From an uncultured Bacilli bacterium (GTDB lineage Bacteria; Bacillota_I; Bacilli_A; RF39; UBA660), in NCBI GenBank assembly GCA_947623855.1, contig CANQHW010000033.1, forward strand, positions 1 to 10,387: DNA of 10,387 nt. The letters run 5' to 3'. This document shows positions 6,649 to 10,387 of this stretch, in pieces; the stretch's first letter is position 1, and each line of letters begins with the position of its first letter. Made by a program: the position numbers and the translations under genes. A model generated the notes under the pieces. The model did not search any database. It was not told the origin of the DNA and was given only the letters and a program-made list of their open reading frames with translations.

Positions 6649-6877
6649 TGATAATAGAAATTATTATAGAAAGCATATAAATATTCCTAGAGAATTAGTT
6701 TCTAGTATTGATGAAATGGCAAAGAAATATTCTTATACTACTCAAAATAAATTATATATTGAGTTATTAGAATTAGGAATATTAAAATTTAATGAAAATT
6801 TTTCATTAAGAAATACGATCTCAAACTTGGTAGGACAAGTACAAGAATTAATTGAGATTCTTAATTCAAAAAAATAA
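6641..6877 (+). CDS. Second ribbon-helix-helix protein (CopG/MobC-like)
   Basis: This is a 78-aa protein with a clear ribbon-helix-helix pattern: strand KHINIPREL (11-19), helix VSSIDEMAKKYS, then helix TQNKLYIELLELGILKF (34-50). A leucine-rich helix (55-75) could form a coiled coil. The start is the ATG at 6641, with GGGAGG ten bases upstream. It overlaps the end of the first ribbon-helix-helix gene, so the two are translationally coupled and probably made in equal amounts, perhaps as a heteromer. It lacks relaxase residues. The operon ends here at a strong terminator, unlike many mobilization operons, in which the relaxase follows directly. Function at the adjacent oriT is inferred from context. 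Confidence 0.75.
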   Translation: MINDNRNYYRKHINIPRELVSSIDEMAKKYSYTTQNKLYIELLELGILKFNENFSLRNTISNLVGQVQELIEILNSKK

Positions 6878-6879
6878 AA

Positions 6880-6920
6880 ATGGAGTTATGAGCAAATCAT
6901 AACTCCATCTTTTTATTTTA
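6880..6920 (+). terminator. Strong rho-independent terminator after the RHH operon
   Basis: A perfect 12-bp stem (6880-6891 with 6897-6908) with the loop GCAAA is followed by C and a T-rich tail. It begins three bases after the stop codon of the second RHH gene and separates that operon from the cargo operon. Confidence 0.9.
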
Positions 6921-6939
6921 CAGTTATTATAATTAATTA

Positions 6940-6990
6940 TTTAATGAAGATTTAGAATATGGTATAATTATAATATGGGAGGTCTTATAT
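6940..6990 (+). promoter_or_regulatory. Extended -10 promoter of the cargo operon
   Basis: TGGTATAAT (6960-6968) is a perfect extended -10 (TGn plus TATAAT). The -35 position about 17 bases upstream (TTTAAT around 6940-6945) is poor, as usual for this class. Transcription would start near 6975, directly at the GGGAGG ribosome site (6977-6982), giving a leader of only about 16 bases before the ATG at 6991. Confidence 0.75.
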
Positions 6991-7521
6991 ATGCTTAATG
7001 ATTCTGATGTTTTCAATAATATTCCTAATAATGTTAAAGCGGAACATATAAGAAAACCATTTAAGTTAACTCAATTAAAATTAGAAATATTCCATTTAAA
7101 TGATGGCGAATTGGATTTAGGAATGCCTATTTCAACTAGTATAGAATTAAATTCTAATTACAATTATGAAGCACAAATACTTGAATGGGAAAAAACAATA
7201 AGTCATACATATATAAGTTCTAATGGTGTTAGCGAACTAAAAACAAGTGAGTATAAAGAAAAAGATAATAATATTAGTTCTATTATTGAAAAAATAGAAA
7301 AATTAGACTTAAGAAATTTAGGTAATAATTATTATACGGAAGATGCTCCAAATGATTTTAGCCATTGGGAAATAACCTATAATAATTATTTTAAAATAGT
7401 TGGTACTATGGATCAATATGTAAAAGAATATAATATTATTAATGATTTATTGGATATGAATAAAACAATAAGAACTGAAATATCTAAAGTGAAAAAGCAA
7501 ATGGAAAAAATGGAGGGGTAG
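6991..7521 (+). CDS. Unrecognised 176-aa cargo protein, first gene of the leading-region operon
   Basis: I do not recognise this family. The protein is acidic and soluble, with no signal peptide or membrane segment. The first half looks beta-rich, including LKLEIFHLNDGELDLG (29-44). Residues 96-108 form a helix (SIIEKIEKLDLRN), followed by an aromatic stretch NNYYTEDAP (112-120) and SHWEITYNNYFKIVGTM (124-140). That pattern (Trp-Glu-Ile, Tyr-Asn, Phe-Lys-Ile-x-Gly) resembles small immunity-like or single-domain modules that read as an antiparallel sheet, but I cannot name one. The last 30 residues are lysine-rich helix, possibly a coiled coil. GGGAGG precedes the ATG. It sits three bases upstream of the 805-aa gene, whose Shine-Dalgarno lies inside its last codons, so the two are co-translated and may form a complex or a chaperone and client pair (inference). 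Confidence 0.8.
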   Translation: MLNDSDVFNNIPNNVKAEHIRKPFKLTQLKLEIFHLNDGELDLGMPISTSIELNSNYNYEAQILEWEKTISHTYISSNGVSELKTSEYKEKDNNISSIIEKIEKLDLRNLGNNYYTEDAPNDFSHWEITYNNYFKIVGTMDQYVKEYNIINDLLDMNKTIRTEISKVKKQMEKMEG

Positions 7522-7524
7522 TTT

Positions 7525-9942
7525 ATGGAATTAAGTGAATTATATGATAAAATAGAAAACCCCTTAGATAAACCAGGAATGATAGAAAAATTAATTGAAA
7601 TATATACTAGTAATCAAAGTTTCTATTATCAGTTAATTAAAAATGCCAAAAAAGATTACTTTAGACAATACCAAGTAAGTGCTAGAGATAAATTTCAAGC
7701 TATGATGTTTAATAAATGGAAAAATAGCATTGTTGCTATGACTAGAGATGATTTTATAAAACTAAATGGAGTTGTGTATGGGCAAGGTTTTATAAAAATG
7801 CGAGAATATTTAAAAACTGTTCCTGATGTAACAACAATGAAAGAAGCAATGGACATATTATATGGTCCAAAGCAAGATAAGGAATTAGAAAAAGCATTAG
7901 AAAGATATTCTTGGTTAGCAAGAAGTGGAGATCATGATTTATATAGAGATTGGACTCATGTATGTTCTGCTGATGTAACTGCTCACAAAGACCCAATTAC
8001 TAGCATTGACCATAGGTTATATTTAGATATTGAATCAGTAGATATAGATAATATGGTTACTTTTTTTGTTGAAAAATGTGATAAATATAATATACCATAC
8101 TATTTTAAATATGCTGAATCTGGTACTAGAGATGATACAATGGTTGTATATTCCTCTACGGAAAATTTAACTAAATATGTTGATATATTACAAGAAATAA
8201 AAAGAGAACATCCAGAAATTATATCGAGGGCTAAACAACCACCAATTCTTACTGGTACAATAGATAACTGGATAGGGTATGGTTCTGAACCTGCCAGAGT
8301 AAAGGGTAAATTAAATTCGTTTAATAATCTACGAGCAGATGTTATTAGAGGTGCAATAGATGTAGCTACTAAAGAATGGATTAGAGCCCATAGAAATATG
8401 AAAATTAGATATAAAGGTCAAGTGATGAACTTTAGTAATTATATTTCTATGCGTTGTGTTGAAGAGAAAATTAAGTATTTGGAGAAAAACTATCTTTCAT
8501 TTGATAAACATTTAAGAGAAGAAGCTCAAAAAAAAAGAATACCCTACAATTCTATGGAAGTTGTTAATAAATTAGGGTATACACTAGATTATATTCATTC
8601 TCAACAATTTATTGAAAATCTTTACAAAACTTTTAATGAATATGTAAATAAAAATTTAGAATCTATACTTAATTTTGATTATAAAAGTATAAAAGACTCA
8701 GTAGAGATAAAATATAATGGAAAGTTTGTTACTGGTCTTACTGGGGCGGGGTTAGAGCAAATAGTTAGAGGACTAGCTACCAGTATTATCAAAAACGACC
8801 CTAACTTTATTCAAACAGTAAGAAAAGCGATATTAGAAAATGCTAAAAAAAATGGAATTGATGCTAATAAATTTTGCTTTGATGTTGATGCTAAAAATAA
8901 AATAGATGATTTAATAAAAGAAAAAATTACGGGTAAATTAGACGTAAATTCATTCACAAATATTATTAATCCTGCTTTATTAAAGGGTAATATGAAGTTA
9001 CCTAACGGTATAGAAATACCTACTAAACAATATCTAGAACAAATAGTTTTTCCACATTTACCTAGTAATGGGGTTATAACTCTTACTAATGGTTATTTGA
9101 TGCCAGTTAAACAATTTGTCGAAGAATGTGTGATATTTGAGTGCCAAAAAGATTATAATGGGGATTTTGCAAGATATTTAGCAGAAAAAACTAGGAATAA
9201 CTCTGGAACTGTAACTTGCGATTTTAATGGAGCAAAATATGAAATAATGCCAACGGATATAACAAGATTTTTAGATCCAGTATTATTAGGGCAAAGTGTA
9301 GGAATACCCAACGGAGCAGAAATACCTGCAAGGCAATATATAAAAGAGTATTATGCTTCCCATATTCCACGAGATGGTAAAGTCATTTTATCTAATGGTA
9401 CAGAAATACCAGTTCAAGAATTTATTGAAAAAATACTATTAAACGAGGGAAAAGAAAAATATAATGGTGATATTAACCAAATATTATTTAATACAACTAG
9501 AAATAATAAGGGGGTTATAAATGGTAATTTAGAAGAAATATGGGAAGAAATACACAAGATGAAAAATGAAGTAGTGCGCGAGCCGATTAAGCAACAACAA
9601 AAAGTAGAAGAACCTGAAACACCAAAAAAGGATCCATTAAAACCAATGGATACTAAAAAGCAAGAAAAAGACCAAGAAAGAGAGTGGCTACTACAATTAC
9701 AAAGAGAAGAAATAATGCGTCTTAGTCGTGAGGGACACTTATCTGAAAAAGAGGAAGAAGAAAAAAGAGAAAAACAAAGAAAAATGATAGATGATTTTAT
9801 GCAAGATTCTCAACGAGAAATTAGTCCTGAAGAACGAAAAAAAGCATTAGAAGAATTAAGAGAAAAAATGTTACAACAAAAAAAAGAGGATTATGTATTA
9901 AGAGAACAAGGATTATATGAAGAACATTCAAGAGGAAGATAA
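7525..9942 (+). CDS. Large HopA1-like repeat protein, leading-region cargo
   Basis: This 805-aa soluble protein has no signal peptide or membrane helix. Residues 163-275 match the landmarks I recall for the HopA1 effector family: HRLYLDIE (163-170), YYFKYAESGTRDDTMVVY (192-209) with Lys195, Arg202 and Asp203/204, PPILTG, then GYGSEP (251-256) and SFNNLRADVI (265-274). HopA1 is a Pseudomonas syringae secreted effector; related domains occur in lanthipeptide-type lyases, so a phospho-amino-acid lyase activity is possible but unproven. Residues 482-583 and 584-685 are an exact-length duplication of 102 residues, each with two NGxxxP motifs. Residues 690-805 are Glu/Lys/Arg/Gln-rich, with predicted long helices and an unstructured proline segment around 698-715. 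It has no relaxase, helicase or nuclease motif. GGAGGGG precedes its ATG by six bases, in one operon with the 176-aa gene. Possible roles include effector, anti-defence or structural transfer protein; none is shown. Confidence 0.85.
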   Translation: MELSELYDKIENPLDKPGMIEKLIEIYTSNQSFYYQLIKNAKKDYFRQYQVSARDKFQAMMFNKWKNSIVAMTRDDFIKLNGVVYGQGFIKMREYLKTVPDVTTMKEAMDILYGPKQDKELEKALERYSWLARSGDHDLYRDWTHVCSADVTAHKDPITSIDHRLYLDIESVDIDNMVTFFVEKCDKYNIPYYFKYAESGTRDDTMVVYSSTENLTKYVDILQEIKREHPEIISRAKQPPILTGTIDNWIGYGSEPARVKGKLNSFNNLRADVIRGAIDVATKEWIRAHRNMKIRYKGQVMNFSNYISMRCVEEKIKYLEKNYLSFDKHLREEAQKKRIPYNSMEVVNKLGYTLDYIHSQQFIENLYKTFNEYVNKNLESILNFDYKSIKDSVEIKYNGKFVTGLTGAGLEQIVRGLATSIIKNDPNFIQTVRKAILENAKKNGIDANKFCFDVDAKNKIDDLIKEKITGKLDVNSFTNIINPALLKGNMKLPNGIEIPTKQYLEQIVFPHLPSNGVITLTNGYLMPVKQFVEECVIFECQKDYNGDFARYLAEKTRNNSGTVTCDFNGAKYEIMPTDITRFLDPVLLGQSVGIPNGAEIPARQYIKEYYASHIPRDGKVILSNGTEIPVQEFIEKILLNEGKEKYNGDINQILFNTTRNNKGVINGNLEEIWEEIHKMKNEVVREPIKQQQKVEEPETPKKDPLKPMDTKKQEKDQEREWLLQLQREEIMRLSREGHLSEKEEEEKREKQRKMIDDFMQDSQREISPEERKKALEELREKMLQQKKEDYVLREQGLYEEHSRGR
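8968..9579 (+). repeat. 102-residue (306-bp) tandem duplication within the large cargo gene
   Basis: Residues 482-583 and 584-685 align at a constant offset of 102: NP..L/DP..L (482/584), PNGIEIP/PNGAEIP (493/595), NGYLMP/NGTEIP (522/624), YNGD (544/646) and TRNN (556/658). The copies have diverged at many sites, so the duplication is old. Its most repeated piece is [LI]xNGxE[IM]P followed by an amphipathic QY[IVL]E helix, seen four times at Asn494, 522, 596 and 624. Confidence 0.8.
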
Positions 9943-10000
9943 TTATTACTTATTTTATTAGTAGAGTTTGTTTATATACTTATAAGATAGGATGGTAGTT

Positions 10001-10387
10001 ATGTTGATAAGAATTGAAAACGAAAAAGATATAAAAAGGTTTTATAGAAGATTATTTTGGTATAAAAGTTTCTTTTTTAAAAGAGTACATTTTGAAACAA
10101 ATTGTAATGATGAAAATATAAAGTTAATAATTAAAGGGTTAAATATTAAAAAGAGAAAAGATAGGATAAACTATGTTTATGATACTTGCTGTGATATTAT
10201 CGATAATAATACTAAGGGCAAAAATATTTGTGGTTTTAAAGATTGTAAGTGTTATGCTCAAAGATGTAATAATTATTGTTATGGTTGTTGTAGATTATGT
10301 ATTTATGTTACAGAGAAGGGGTGTTCTTCTAAAAACTTAGCTTGTAAATTATTTAATTGTGAAGAAGTAAGAAAAAGATATAAAGTT
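10001..10387 (+). CDS. Cysteine-rich protein, 3' end cut by the window
   Basis: This open frame of 129 codons runs off the right edge. AGGATGG precedes its ATG by about five bases, and the gap to the large cargo gene is 58 bases without a clear terminator, so it may be in the same operon. The first 60 residues are basic and aromatic. From residue 63 the protein has 13 Cys in about 58 residues (63, 64, 77, 82, 84, 89, 93, 96, 97, 100, 108, 115, 120) within the pattern YGCCRLCIYVTEKGCSSKNL. That density and spacing suggests zinc or iron-sulphur binding. Similar GCCRxC...GC...CKLFxC segments occur in uncharacterised Bacillota proteins (recall only). It lacks a signal peptide, so disulphide-rich secretion is unlikely. 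Function unknown. Confidence 0.8.
   Translation, partial: MLIRIENEKDIKRFYRRLFWYKSFFFKRVHFETNCNDENIKLIIKGLNIKKRKDRINYVYDTCCDIIDNNTKGKNICGFKDCKCYAQRCNNYCYGCCRLCIYVTEKGCSSKNLACKLFNCEEVRKRYKV

Larger units (their letters stand above)
5813..10387 (+). mobile_element. Left part of a conjugative or mobilizable element (right end not in window)
   Basis: The assignment rests on four observations: the truncated host methyltransferase at the left edge, a nick-site match beside a large stem-loop, two adjacent ribbon-helix-helix genes, and a cargo operon of unusual proteins. No integrase, relaxase, coupling protein or type IV secretion gene is in the window, so autonomous conjugation cannot be claimed. 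The element could be a full ICE whose machinery lies to the right or a mobilizable island that borrows it. Confidence 0.6.

Noticed and set aside
5813..10387. CRISPR array, tRNA, rRNA or riboswitch in the element part
   Set aside because: No regularly spaced direct repeats, no cloverleaf and no known aptamer core was seen.
50..10387. Alternative genetic code (TGA as Trp)
   Set aside because: All Trp codons in the genes are TGG and all frames close at TAA or TAG without needing TGA read-through.

Overview
The window looks like an AT-rich, low-GC Bacillota chromosome. The codon choices (TTA, AGA, ATA), the strong AAGGAGG-type ribosome sites and the mix of gene families fit a gut Bacilli, Erysipelotrichia or RF39-like lineage; the lineage is an inference. 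All Trp codons seen are TGG and no gene needs TGA read-through, so nothing suggests the mycoplasma code. The window appears to be a host segment (1 to about 5812) joined to the left part of a conjugative or mobilizable element (about 5813 to the right edge).

Host segment. Two overlapping genes (50-2233 and 2226-4025) encode the halves of a heterodimeric ABC exporter. The first half has the degenerate ATP site and a large extracytoplasmic insertion; the second is catalytically intact. They end at an 18-bp perfect hairpin that also lies inside the 3' end of a leftward gene for a tandem double-HTH (XRE) repressor. A divergent intergenic region with a candidate operator separates the repressor from a rightward pair: a catalytically degenerate Cof-type HAD protein and an RlmI-like SAM methyltransferase. 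The methyltransferase breaks off just after its SAM-binding motifs, without its DPP catalytic half.

Element segment. After the break come a small doubtful ORF, a rightward terminator, a tight array of hairpins and a large composite stem-loop (6190-6248). Eight bases after that stem-loop lies TATCCTG followed by T (6257-6264). This matches the IncP/Ti-type relaxase nick site (YATCCTG, then Y), with the stem-loop at the position of the inverted repeat in RP4-type oriT. Two overlapping genes for small ribbon-helix-helix proteins follow, as expected for relaxosome accessory factors, and end at a strong terminator. No relaxase gene is present in the window.

If the nick is at 6263/6264 on the + strand, everything to its right is the leading region, the first DNA to enter a recipient. 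The leading region carries an extended -10 promoter driving a two-gene unit: an unrecognised 176-aa protein and an 805-aa protein. The larger protein has a HopA1-effector-like domain, an exact 102-residue duplication with repeated NGxEIP-type motifs, and a charged helical tail. A very cysteine-rich protein gene, cut by the window edge, comes last. The most interesting system here is this oriT plus its leading-region cargo.
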